Shown here: positions 1-12,802 of the stretch, piece by piece
How positions within the stretch are numbered: the stretch's first letter is position 1
How the letters are laid out: each line of letters starts with the position of its first letter
Assembly: GCA_031472005.1 (NCBI GenBank)
Contig: PZJY01000010.1
Location: 1,922,001 to 1,986,000, forward strand
Source of the DNA: Tetracladium setigerum
Lineage: Eukaryota; Ascomycota; Leotiomycetes; Helotiales
Length of the DNA stretch: 64,000 bases
Reading direction: 5' to 3'
The notes under the pieces: model-generated
What the model was told of the DNA's origin: nothing
The model's input: only the letters and a program-made list of their open reading frames with translations
Database searches by the model: none
Translations under genes and position numbers: made by a program

Positions 1-2880
1 ACCTCTTACCGCTCATTCGTGGGAATCCTATCAATTATGGATTTGCACTGTGGAGAGTGGTAGGCATCGTCAAGCACGACAGCTTCAGCATGTCCGGGGC
101 CACTCTGCGGCGCTTGTGAGCGGTGCTTTATCGTGCCCCCTTGCTCTTGAAGGGGAAAGGTCGCGTGGGAACTTGGGAAGAGTGGTGAAAAAGGGTCTGG
201 GCGGAACTTGGGAGGAGCAGAGGAGGAGGAGGAGGAGGAGGAAAGAGTAATGAGTGGCTGGTCATATTCGCGGCAGATATCAATTCAACCGAGTAGCCAG
301 AGGCGGGTGGAAAGGTCCGATGGGATCTTGATCAGAGAGGGAGATAGATAGCAGAGTGCCGCCTCTTCCTGATATGCGAATAACCCAATCCGCATCCGCA
401 ATCTTGATCGGTGGCAAAAACAATAATGGATACATACCCTTCACAATTCAAATTTAGGATACAGTACCCAACCTAACCCAGCCAGCCTCTTTCAAAGTCT
501 ATATTTTTGCTTTCGATTACTGAGACAGAAAGATCAAGAATTGTAATCAAACCTTGACCTGGATCTCGAACCTAAATCGTCAAATCCTCTTCGCTTAGCA
601 TGTCAACAAGGATGCTGGTGGGCTAACGGCCAGTCAGGGTCAGTCCGTAGTGGTCAAGTCAGGTCCAGGTCAAGGTTCAGGTATGGAAAGGGTTTTTTTT
701 TTCCCCTCGGAATTCCGATGGCAAATTTCCAGCTCCCACGATTGGTAAGAAAAGTACTGGAGGGATGGACCGCCGTCCGCAGAAATAGGAAGAAAGAAAA
801 CGGTTGATGTTGACGGTGCTCTGAAGCTGTCTGAAAGATGTAGAAATCTAAGCTAGTTCCCTTCCTATGTAATGTACTGTATGTATCCTTATTAGAAAAG
901 AAATAGGCGCCAAGTTTCAATCGAGCACGACAGAAATCACATTCAATAGCCATGGAGACATGGTGGTCGGACGACAACCTTTTCAACCAATGGAACATCC
1001 TTCCATTATTGTCCTGTACCGCTGTTCTCCTGCTGTACCGTACCAGTACCGCAGCTTCAAGCAAGCCACCATATTATTCCATGTCTTCTCGAAATAATGA
1101 GATAAGTGCTGCTCGAGGCGACATTTCTCTTTTCCCTTTGACCGCTCAATTGTTATGGAGGTAGGAGGCACATAGTCAAAATGACAGGAACTCACCTCTA
1201 TCCCCCACTATAAATCCATCTCGTCCCCATCTATGATCTATCCACCAATCCTCCTGCGAACGCCAACGATCCCCCTTCCTCCTGCACATACAGTACAGTA
1301 GTACATGCAGAATGTTGCAGAAAGACAAATGCAAGCCCTATCCCAACCCATCTCAATTCAACTCATCTCAATTCACGCGTTTCCCAAAAACACCACCACC
1401 ACCACCATTGCTGCTGAGAAGTACGAGTACCGCTGCGAGGCGTTTTTATTTCCCATCTTCTCCCGTCCTTCTAGAACCGCCCTCTCCGCCCGACAGGAAA
1501 AAGAAAACACACCTGGGACTGCGTGCGAAGAACATGGCTGGGATTCTGTACCGCTTCTCTCAAACTCAAAAAATCATACTATTTCATTCCATGCAGAACC
1601 GCCTTATCACACTGCATCGAATGCATCATCACATCACAGCTGTCTTTTATCTCAACCTTTTTCAGCTCTCTTTTTTTAATTTGGACGTGCTTTTTTCTGT
1701 TCTTTCTTGGTGGCCTACAGTACTGGACTTCTTCTGCTCATATCATCACCTCTTCCCGTTGACTTGGTGCAGTCGCAATTCTTCTCGCGTTCTCAAAATC
1801 TTAAGCTTCTCAATCCAACCCTTCAAACATGAGATAACAAAATTACAAAGTCACAATACCTATCGGGCATCCATCTAATCAATCATCCAATCATAAAATA
1901 GCGTCCTGTCAAAATGTCTTAAAGTTTTCCTCGATTATCGACCACTGCAGGTCTGTAACCCCGCACGAACGGTGGTCGATCGCGTGGTGGGTTGAGTTTA
2001 TGTACAATACCTCGCTTACAGCTTTGTTTGCATGGTGCTTATCGCCTTTCTTTTCTCTTCTCGGTTTAGATTCATGGATACTGAACACTATTATTTACGA
2101 TCGCATTCATGGGAGGGCATAGGCTTGAGATTAAGAAAGAAAAACATTAAGCGGGTAAAGATTCTCCAACTCTAGTAATCTATCTACCAATACCGCGGCA
2201 TATATTTACAGAGGTACAGTCCATCCATCCTTTTCATCATTCATCCCAATATTTCACATGTCAGATCCAAAGCCAAACACCTCCTCCCCACCATCCTTTC
2301 TTCCAAGCTCTTTTCCCTTGCAATCTACCTTGTACAGTACAGTACATTACATATGCACATACCTCCCCTCCCCTACCTACCTCCCACACACACATTATTT
2401 CCACAATCCAGATTGATTCTAGGCAGCAGTCAAAAACAATGACCTTTCAAAACGGACGGCATGCAAGAGCCATGACAAGCTCCCTATTTGGGTCAGGTAG
2501 GGCAGGGCAATGCACCGAGCGGCATTTTCCCGCACTATTGCCGGTCGACCGCACGGCGGGACGGGATTGTACCGTACTGTACTGGACGATGGATAATGAT
2601 GGGTGTCTATCTTCCCGCTTTTTCTTGAGAATTCTGTGACGTTGTATGGAGAAGAGAGTTCTCTGGAAAAGATACGACGATACCTATCCTATCTAAGTCA
2701 AACTGCGTGCCTGGTATCTGAGGTGCTCATCTAGTCCATAAATCTCCTTGTACGCGTTTTATGTGCCTTCGTTTTAACCAAAAAGTGTGACATTTATTAG
2801 TAAGCTGAGGCTGTGAGATATTTTGGTCAGTGGGGATTCGTCCAAAAGGTGTGGTAAGCTTGCAATACTATACTTCTTCA
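1..2880. other. Region without a convincing gene
   Basis: I see no ORF here with protein-like composition; the longest (about 188 codons near 1312-1878) is Pro/Ser/His-rich and reads like translated pyrimidine-rich noncoding DNA. The stretch is rich in CT tracts and holds several copies of the GTAC(A/T)GTAC motif (2332-2345 twice overlapping, 2574-2582). A near-perfect start context followed by a two-codon ORF (ATG TCT TAA at about 1915) lies just before a 9-bp inverted repeat (1937-1945 with 1972-1980). It may be promoter or long 5' UTR sequence of a gene outside the window; that is inference. Confidence 0.5.
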
Positions 2881-3122
2881 ATGAGGCTGCGAAAGATGGC
2901 GGAAATCCCACATGAAATTCACATTCAGATGGTACTTAATAACATACTCTTCCTTGATGGGTGAATTATTGTCCTAGCCTGCCGAGTCTCTTCACTATTA
3001 TAAGTCAAGCAGCATTTCGAAGTGTCAGTCGTGAAGACCCACTATCACGCAGCTGTTATCCTCGATTCCTCTGGTATCTGGTTGGATTGAAACCGGTACA
3101 TGTCAACCGAAAAACGAACATC

Positions 3123-6100
3123 ATGCCCACGGCTGCGATGAGTCTGCTCGAAGGCATGAGCGCGGGCAGTGAGAGTCTTTGGCAAACAGCTTTGGACAGT
3201 TTAGATGACGATCAAAAGACCACACTCAGAGCGACACGTACTTCCAAATTTGATATATTAGCAGCTGTACTCCAGGCAGCAGAGAGCCGGCGCCAGGTCT
3301 CCTCGCTAAGGCAATGGAGGCTCAAAATGCCCGGCGGGAAAGAGGTTATTCTTCGGGATGTATTGGAAAAGATTACTAGCTGGGTGGATAAATTCAAAGC
3401 AGTGGGAGATGTTGCTGTTCAATACGATCCGGTGCATGCTGCACTTCCCTGGGCAGCGGTACGTTTCCTACTTACAGTTGCCGTTGCTGATACGCAGATT
3501 TATGGCTTGGTTCTTGTCAGTCTCGAGACTGTCACTCGTCTGTTGTGCCGCTTTCAAGAATTCGAAAAGACCTATATGGACATTGTATCTACTTCTTCCG
3601 AATTGCTCAAGGCGACTTTGGCTCGGCTCTATGGAGAGATTCTGAAACTATTGTCAAATTGCATTATTTACCTCAAAAAATCTGCAAGAGGTATTTTCCC
3701 ATGACATCTGACGATCAACGACAGACTTCTAATCAGTATCATTTCTCTAGCTCGCACTTGGAAAGTTATTGTGGACACTGTAGATTCCGATATTAATAGT
3801 GACAACGTATTGCACTGGGAGAAGGAAGTCCTTCGCGTAGCCACACTAGCCACAACACAACTCGTCCAACAAAATCAGATCAAAAACGAGTTTATAATGC
3901 AGAATTTAAATGTTCGCATTGCCGATACTTCTGCTTTACTCCAGACTTCCTTGGATGTGCAAGAACGCAAGGAGTTCCTGGAATGGATCTCCCCCGTCCT
4001 AGTCCACGATCATCATAGAGCAATACAAGAGGGCTTAATACCTGACAGTGGAGCCTGGCTTCTGCAAAATTCGATCTACAGAGATTGGATTGAATCCAGC
4101 TCATCGACGATTCTCCTCATTCTCGGTGTACGTGGCTGTGGCAAGTCTTCTCTATTTGCCCAGGTAGTTGACTCCTGGCGGGCTTCACCCCAGCCGGGAA
4201 CCACTCTCGCTCCTTGTGCCTACTTCTACTGCGCTCAGACAGCATCGGAGCTGGAAAGATCGTCTCCAGTATCGATATTGCGGAGTATCGTTGCACAGCT
4301 AGGGATGTTTCCCGACCCTAGCTCGGTCAATAGAGTCCTTTGGTCTGTATACGAACAACGAAGGGATGCTAAAGATGCTTTGGCGCCGCCGAAGCTCAGC
4401 TCTTCGGATTGCGAAACGGTGCTTTTAAAGCTCCTCGATGAGAACCCTTGTTATATTGGTATCGATGCCATTGATGAGATCTCAGATGTCAGCCGGGCTG
4501 AGATTGTAGGGGTCTTGAACAGGATTGCCTCGAAGGCGAAGAACGTTGTGAAGATTGTTTTCACAAGCCGGAATCATTCCCACGTCGAGGCTTTGTTGGC
4601 ATCTGCAAACAAAGTGCTGATCACCCACCATGATAATTCCGCCATTGTAGAGCGGTTCATCCACGAAAAATTGGCCTCGTTGGTTGAAAGTAAGCGGCTT
4701 CTTAATGGCAATATTTCAAGTCAGACCTTGAAAAGAATATCGGCCGATTTATTGCAAAACGCAAAAGAGATGTAGGTCAAATCCAAATCCTCATTTATCG
4801 GTTGTCTAAGTTTTTAAGGTTCGTTTGGGCAAAATTGCAGCTTGACCTTTTATGCTTGAAAAAGACTGAACACGATATTCTCCAAGCTCTGGAGGAAGGT
4901 CTTACTGGTGGTCTTGACGAATTATATGGGCATATTCTCGAATCAAGTTACAGAGAAAACGAGTTCTCCGGTCACTTGCTTCGCTGTCTTTTCTCTTGGT
5001 TGCTCTACTCGAAGACGCCTTTAACTCACGAAACCATTAAATCGATTTGTTCGTCCTACACTTCAGGGCGTCTTTCAACATTATCAACTTCGGCTCCTAT
5101 AAGCCCTGTGGACCTAGCCTCCATAGGCTTGGACCTTATCACGGTCGATAAAGCTTCAGACATAGTTCGTTTCTGCCATCCTTCTGCCAAGGATTTCATG
5201 AGCCAACAAAACATGTTTGAAGAGTCCACCGCCAATGAACTTCTTGCAAGTATATGCTTAAGCCGATGTATTGAAGGGGTAGGGGTAGCAATCAAAACAG
5301 AGACTCGAGATGTCCTAGCATCTGAAGATTTCCAAACCTATGCGGCCGTCTACTGGCACGAGCATGTCAAGGTTGCTGGAAAATCAACGAAATTGACGCG
5401 AGCGATCGAAAAAGATCTCGAGATGTTCGTCTTCGGACAAGATGAAGATTCCAGTCTGAGTCTTGCATTCATCGTTTGGCTTGATGCAATTCGTAGTACC
5501 TCAACACATTTACCACCATATCACCACTTGAAAGGCGACATGGAGACCTTAAATACCGAGATTATGACACCTCTGTTTGCCGCTGCAATATTTGGCCTAC
5601 CAACACTTCTTCATCGACTTTTTGCTACAAACGAGGAACCCGACTTGGAGATTCGGAATGAAAGGGGCCATACACCACTTTATGTTGCTTGCGGAAAGGG
5701 ACACACTGCAATCGCATCTTCGCTCTTGGAGAAAGGTGCCAATCCTGTCGTAAGATGTGGCAGTTACGGTTCTCCATTGCAGGTTGCATGCTTTCGTGGT
5801 CACACCGACATTGTGAGATTATTGATCTCCAAATATCCCTCATATTTGTCTTCCGATGAATTGGCAAAGGCATATAATATGTCCTGCTTGGGGAACAACG
5901 AAGTCATCGCAATGATGCTAATTCAGAGTAAAATCTTTCCACACGAGAAGGATGTTTATCACGACGCACTCGAGAAGGCTGCGGGAGCCGGGTTTCGAAC
6001 TTTGTTGGAATGGCTTTCTAAACCCAGTACAGCCGCAACGTTTGGAATTCCTAAGTCAAAACTAGAAACGTTTGATGAAGCGTTGACAGCAACAATCAAA

Positions 6101-9100
6101 AGTGGTCATACCAAGACATTGCAGTCCTTTCTGACCTCACGTCCACTTCTAAAGGAGAGGATACCACAAGCTGCGATAGCTATCGCTTCGTCATATGGAC
6201 ATTTGGAAATGATTAATTTTCTACATGACCTAGGCTTCAGTGCTTCAGTTGAGGGGAGCCTTGGCTCTGCATTGAGATCGAGCTCTCTCATGGGACACAA
6301 AGACGTCGTTCGAACCCTCATCAGTTGGGGAGAAGATGTAAACTTCTTGGGAGAGAAGGGTCCTTCACTTCAAGCCGCAGCGATGAAAGGACAGGAAGCA
6401 ACACTGAAAATATTGCTCCAAGAGGGCGCACTTGTAAATCAAAAGGGCGAGCCGTTTGGATGTGCTCTTCAAGCCGCTGCGTATGGTGGATTCTTGGGAA
6501 GTGTGAAGGTGTTGTTAGCCCACCGGGCCGACATGTACCAGCGCGGGAGATATCCTGACGCGTTGCATGCAGCTGCCGAAGGTGGACATGAAAATATTGC
6601 TTCCTTGTTCATTCAGAGAGGCTATTACATCCCGAAAGAGATGGAACGGAGATTTGTGACCTTCTGTAGTGTGAAGCCGAGGGAAAAGTCCTACGAACAA
6701 ATCGAAAAGAGGATTGAAATTACGACGACTTCAAAGCCTATAAAGACAAAGACAGCCAATGAGCTCAGGCGTGTCCCTATAATATCTTCTGCTCGTCTAA
6801 AAATGCTAAAATTCAACAAATATAAAAGGCTACCATGGACCGAGCCACCGTTTTCCAGGAATCACCAAGGTACTCGACCCACGACGGCAGTTGAGACCGA
6901 CTTAGTATACCTCTGGATCTCGGAGGGCATAAGGAATGTGGAGCAACCAGAGCGCGCTATTCTACAGGCCCTCCGATATGGTTTCATTTTAAAAGACAGA
7001 GACCGGATTGTGAGATCTTTAACCGAAATTCATTACAAATACAATCCTACAACGGAAGGATTGTTAGCCATTCTCCATTTGGTTGTGCGCAATAAAATTT
7101 TGGATATACTGCCGATAGTCCTTGATTGCTATCATTATGGTGGGGGAAACCCACACGTGCTAATGGAGATTCTCAATGGAATTATACCAGCAATTCCAAA
7201 GTGGCCGAATGAAAGTATGGAGCTCTTGATCAGCCAACTTGAGCCTCTTAATTCGGCACAGTGGAAGTCTTGGGATTTGTCGACTCAGAACATGCTAAAA
7301 CACAAAATGTTGATAATAGCTCGCAGCACCGCGATCTACGCCTCTGTCGATGAATTGCAACGATTGCTAAGACTAGATCAAGTCTCCTATCTTCTGGATT
7401 TCTGTATGGATAAAGTTGGTATTCAACAATCGCTTTCAGTCTTAGAAGACTTGATCATCTGGTCTCTGAATAACAAAAGCGTCACAACCCTCAACTTTCT
7501 GCTCGATCTGTTACCGGATGGAGGAGTTAAAACATTGTTGATCCTTCGAAGAGCGTTATTTGCAACATGCGTGCAAGGAAACGTGAGTTTAGCTAAAGCT
7601 CTGATTTCTCACAAACACAGTGTTGTCGTCCATCGACGCGAGACTATCGCCGAAGGCATTTACATCGCAGCAACAATGAACAGACAAGATATGCTATCCT
7701 ATCTGTTACATAGAATGCCAAAAGACAAACCAAACAACAACCAATTGTTGTATGAGGCCTTCATCATAGCAGCTGGGCATGGGTACACAAACGTTTTAGA
7801 AGTATTGTTAGCGTCCGAAAACTTTCGACTAGGATCTCGCTTTCCCCAGATCATGTCTTCAGCCTTATATGTTTCATGTTTTTGGCTAAAGTTTGATGTA
7901 ATCGAACTGCTTCTCAGACGGAGAGGCGATGTGTCTGATACTGTGTCTATTGTGTATGAGAACACTGCCTTGCTGGTGGATTACCAGACAAGTGTTACAT
8001 GGACACCCGAAGAAAGGTGGGCAAAAACACCAACAGCGGGGAACTCTCATTTCGGCTATAAAATCCGAGAAAGACTGGGCGAACGATTAAGGAGATCAGG
8101 CATCACTCGAGAATTGAGCGAGGCATTACGCACAGTGGGCACCTATCCCACTCCCTCTCCTAAATTTATTGACTGTCTCCGAGTAGCATTCAATGAGCTC
8201 GAACATGGTCAAGCACATGATCCACAATCACGTCTCTCAAGGAATCGAAACTTTGTGCATGTTTTAATCCAGGAGGGTTGGTACCCGGACGAACTGGGTA
8301 GAAAGAAATCTTATCCATTGCACGTAATGGCAGACGATATTTTGCAGTGGATCTCGTCCAATTTCGCAAAGAGCAGAAATTTCAATTATGAAAAGACCAG
8401 GAATGTCAATCATCAGGACGCAATCGAGTTTGCAATTCAAACTCATCGGACTATAGCCGACTCTTACAAGTCTTCCGCTTCTTCAAGTTCCAATCACTTT
8501 GCTAGATGGAGTACTAGTCGCATGAAGGCGAGTACTCGTTGGGTCCAATCACCGGATGGGTGTCACGCATACACTTATAAATATGAAGGGCTGCCAAAGC
8601 CCGGAAAGTACATGAACCACTCGAAAGAAGTTGAGTTTAGCAATAAGTACTTTTATCACCTGAATGAGAAAAAGAGCAAGCAGACTCTGAATCAACCCGG
8701 ACTTGCCAGCTTACTGGTGCGGCGTATCTTTGAGCCGGACATCACAGAATCTGATTTGAAAGTATCTGACCCCACAGACTCCGACTCCAGCACAGCATCT
8801 GACACCGCAGATCCTGACACTCGATGGATTGATCAATATACTACAACGATACTGCATTTGGGAGCAGCCACAGGCGATCGTGAATTACTTGAGTTGCTGA
8901 CCCGCTACAACGTTGATATGAACGGTCTCTTGAATTCAACCACTGCATTAGCCCATGCAGCAGAACACGGTCATACTCAAATCATGGAGCTTTTAATCAA
9001 GGCGGGAGCCAAGATTTTTGAAGAATCAATGGAAGACTACAATCCTGGTGTTCTGACACATGCAATCTATGGGGGCTACATTCCCGCAATAAGACTTATT

Positions 9101-11380
9101 CTCAGCAAAACCCCAGATCTCGCAACATACTCTAACATGAGACAATCTAGTCTACTCTATGTTGCAATGAGATATCAGAATCTGGAGACTTTGAAGCTTC
9201 TGATAGAACATGGAGCAAGTGCTGCGAATGCAGTGGACGCTCTCGTTCTCGCTTCAAGGCTTGGCGATCTGGAAGCAATCAGATATCTCCTCTCCGAGTC
9301 TACTCCTGTCAACATCGTGGGCCACTTTTCATCGGTTGCCAATGTACCAGAGTTCGAGACCCCCCTATATGCAGCATGCATAATGGGTAAAATCGAAGCA
9401 GTAATATTACTGTTAAGTAGCGGTGCAGACGTTAACCAAGATATCGGTTATGGCAGCGGTACTCCTTTGATTGCGGCCGCAAGTAAAGATCATGTAGAAA
9501 TAGTGCGTCTGCTACTTGACGCTGGAACAAACCCAGATCAACACAGAATTGTTACCTGGGGCAGGTTAAAGCGGCTGAAGAAAAAATCTGCTATTATTTC
9601 CTCATCAAGTAAAGTCGAACCTGATGATCTGTTCTGCACGTCTGATCCTGATACTGATTCCGATTCCGGATCTGATTCTGATTATGAGGATGATGTTAAT
9701 TTTGATGTTGATACTGATTCCGATTTCGGATCTGATTCTGATTCTGAGGATGATGAGGATGATATTGATTCTGATGTTGGTACTAATCCGGATCCGCATT
9801 CGGCTTCTGGTTTAAATCTTGATCTGGACTTTGACTCGAATCCTGAGTCTGATCCTGACCCTTCTTTGAACCTTGTCCTGGCTGCTTGTGCCGCGTTTGC
9901 GGAATCTTCGCTTCGAGAAATAATATCTTCTGGCTTGTCTTTCAACATGACTTTCTCAGCACACGAAGCGATGGTTATTTTATGCAGCAATCATCCTGAA
10001 CGGAAGTTGGGCATGATAGATGTTATTTTGGATACTGTACATGATACAGAACAACTCGAGAAAATTTGCAAGCAAGGTCTCAAGCAAGCAGCTGAAAGAC
10101 AAGATGATGAATTATTTGTGCATTTGCTTTCGTATACGAGAGGCAACTCGAGCACTTTGCTACTTGCATGTCGCTGTGGCTCTCTTCAAGCAGTCAAGAT
10201 GTTGCATCTTCGTGGCGAACAACTAGACTTTCTAGACTCGGATGGGATTCGGCCATTGGATGTCGCGGGCTACTACCTTAGTTCTGCTGTTTTTCGATAC
10301 TTGATTGATCACGGTGCCAACGTCAAACAGAGTGGCAATCCAGATATGACCCCACTTGACCGGATCTTGCTAGGATGTCAGCTGCTGCCGCGCTTATCCA
10401 AGGCTAAAGCAGTCCAAAAATTTGGACTCTCATTGGAAATGGTACAGTTCGTGCTAGACAGCGGCTGCCAGCCAACCGCACGCTCCCTCCTCCGAGCTGT
10501 TCATACTGGCCGTGCTGAAATCCTGGCCTTACTTCTCGAACACCAACGAACTTGCTGTAGCGAATTTCTTAACCCAGCTTTGTTTGCTGCTTTGGAATAT
10601 AACTATCCCTCGGTAGTGCGAGTGTTGCTGACAAATGGGGCTGATCCATCTTCAGTCTATGCATTGGAATATAAAGATAGAAGAGATGATTCAATTATTC
10701 TTGGTGGCAGTGTAGACGATTCCGATTACCAGGAAGACATTGGTCCTAAAACTGCAGTACGGATCGCAATGCGTGAAACGAAACCAGAAGTTCTGCGAGT
10801 ATTTCTTGAGTTATCTCCCTCCATTTCTCTCGATGATGGAGATTACCATTACGCACTTGATAAAGATCTTTGTTACAGAACAGATTCATCGTCAGCAAGC
10901 TACTTCTACAACTTTAAACTGTTATTGCAGCATGATACAAATTTTCATGCAATATCTTTACATCTCCTACTCAGAATCGTTTTGAGCCAGAAGAAAGGCA
11001 TGGAGGAGCTACTTTTACGAGCTCTAAAGCGAAGCGACTTAAGTTCTGACTTTAAGACAGAAGGAGGATTATGGAATAACGAATACTTAGACCAGATACA
11101 CGATGGTCTGATCAATTCATCACAGAGTTTGAGCACCGGCAATGGGCGTCTGGAAACTGTTAAGCTGTTAATGGAGAAGGAAGGTTCTTCAATAAAAGCA
11201 GGCAGTAATCGTGTACTATGCCTCATCTCGGCCACACGGTATGGCCATCAAGATGTTCTCGGATTGTTACTTGAATGTGGTGCCGATGCCACAGCTGTCG
11301 ATAGCTCCGGTAATATCTCGTCGCCCACAGCGGAATTTGCTGAAGAGATACCCGAGAATGGCGCCGACTTGGTGGTCTAG
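3123..11380 (+). CDS. NACHT-ankyrin STAND (NLR-like) protein, about 2716 aa
   Basis: Three exons: 3123-3690, 3751-4771 and 4819-11380, with introns of 60 and 47 nt; the joined length is an exact multiple of three. Residues 1-180 resemble the helical N-terminal domain common in fungal STAND proteins (motif VGDVAVQYDPVHAALPWA). A NACHT NTPase follows: Walker A GVRGCGKSS near residue 315 and Walker B IGIDAIDEIS near residue 427. The sequence after the second intron (FVWAKLQLDLL) is the usual end of the NACHT module. From about residue 800 to the end there are many degenerate ankyrin repeats, for example GHTPLYVACGKGHTAIASSL. Asp/Ser-rich acidic stretches interrupt the ankyrins at about 8740-8830 and 9640-9870; the second is built from a 60-nt tandem duplication. 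Such proteins are thought to act in nonself recognition or regulated cell death; the effector output here is unknown. I chose the ATG at 3123 because homology-like sequence begins just after it; an in-frame start at 2961 is possible. Confidence 0.85.
9646..9870 (+). repeat. Acidic Asp/Ser-coding tandem repeat inside the NACHT-ankyrin gene
   Basis: A 60-nt unit starting with gatactgattccgatt occurs at about 9650 and again at about 9710, followed by further degenerate GAT/TCT-rich copies. It encodes runs such as DTDSDSGSDSDYEDD, so a 20-residue acidic unit has been duplicated in frame. The repeat splits the ankyrin array and would form a disordered, highly negative linker. Confidence 0.8.
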
Positions 11381-12802
11381 ACACCCGTGAATAATCAATA
11401 CTCTTCTAATGCTATATAGAATGAACATCTGAACATTTCCAAGTCACTTCTTCGATATTTCAGAAAACTTTTCGGAAAGACTTACGCGCATAATTATTGC
11501 CAAGATTTGGTTCCCTAGCAAAAGCGGTGGGTGCCGCGTCGCCACGAAATCATCTTGAAAGATAAGCGCACCAAAGGCGTAAATACGTATAGGTGGTAGA
11601 ACGCTAGAGGGGTGTATTCCGGTGGGGCGGGAAGGCAATAGGAATACCGAGTGGCACGGCATGTGGTGATTTTGGGCGGGACGCCATGGACAGGTGCACT
11701 CTAGAATATGTCACATAGTAGCTTGACAGTTTGGGTGTTATTAACTTACTAGATCTGCTCTTGATTGATGATAATGAGGTTGGAATTTCCACTAAACTTT
11801 TTTCTCCTTTGAAGAGCCGAGGAATTGGCCTGCCCTCGTCGTCCTCCTCCTCTTCTCTGACTGATTATTAGAATTCATGAGTCAATTTGTTGGAATTGCC
11901 GTTCCTCAACTCTCTTTCTCTTCTTCACGGTATCGTGGTAGCATTCGCAGTCTTAACTCACACACTTCCACACCAAATCTCCTTCCAGTCCAACTCCAGA
12001 ATCCCCTTGTCAGTCTGGCTCTTCATCCTTCATCCTTCAACTGAAAAAACCAAAACAATTAGCAGTGGTTGCCCTCCTCACTTTTTCTTGCTTCATCCTC
12101 TCTCTGGTAAGAACAAACTTGCTAATTGACTCCAACTCATATATACCCTATTACAAACAACTCACTCCTTCATACCATTTTCATTTTCAGCCGCTTCAAC
12201 AGAAGGTTATTGATTTAGAAGGTGGGAACGAATATAAGGAAGGTATTCATGGTAGGAAGAAGAACCCTAATCGTGTGCATTGATTGTATATTCTCCAAAT
12301 TACCGTAAGTAATTGATTCCCTGATAAAATTATATGGGGAAATATGCCAAGTAGTGGCGTAAGCCATTGCTTGGCCACTGCTTGGCCTCCATACATCGGC
12401 CTCAATTCCCAAATTCCTTGGGATGTTGCTTCCTGTCGCCGCTCTGTCAGATTCTGCCGGCTGGGTCATATGCCGCACATCTTCGTCCGAAGGAATGCCG
12501 TCGCGCGTCCACTTCAATTGGTTATCGTGGAGGAATGGTTTTATTTCGGCGCACCTCCTCGCCGGATTAGTCAAGCGTCCTATGACAAGGCTTTGAATCT
12601 GTTTCGAATAATACATGTGGCAGGTCTCAGATCAACCATAAATAGACTTCATTCTTCCTTTCGTAAGTTATAACCATGCATAACTTCATTTAAACATAGT
12701 GCCAGCTCAGCCATTGCCTTTGAAAAGTATTTATGCACCTTCTCATATAAACAACACATCATCTGCACAAAATCAACAACAAAAGAACACAAACCCAAGT
12801 AA
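11381..12802. other. Intergenic region between NACHT-ankyrin gene and 2OG oxygenase gene
   Basis: About 1.4 kb with no gene I can support. A minus-strand ORF of 133 codons (12215-12616) exists, but it overlaps the likely promoter of the next gene and shows no recognisable domain. The last 100 bases before 12803 are A/C-rich, as expected for a fungal 5' leader. Confidence 0.5.

Noticed and set aside
1312..1878. 188-codon plus-strand ORF
   Set aside because: Composition is that of translated CT-rich noncoding DNA; overlapping frames are equally open; no domain or signal.
9605..9990. Ile/Arg- and Ser-rich ORFs on the other frames of the acidic repeat
   Set aside because: They are shadows of the Asp/Ser-coding repeat in the NACHT-ankyrin gene.
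12215..12616. 133-codon minus-strand ORF
   Set aside because: Starts and ends without context, covers the likely promoter of the 2OG oxygenase gene, and has no recognisable domain.
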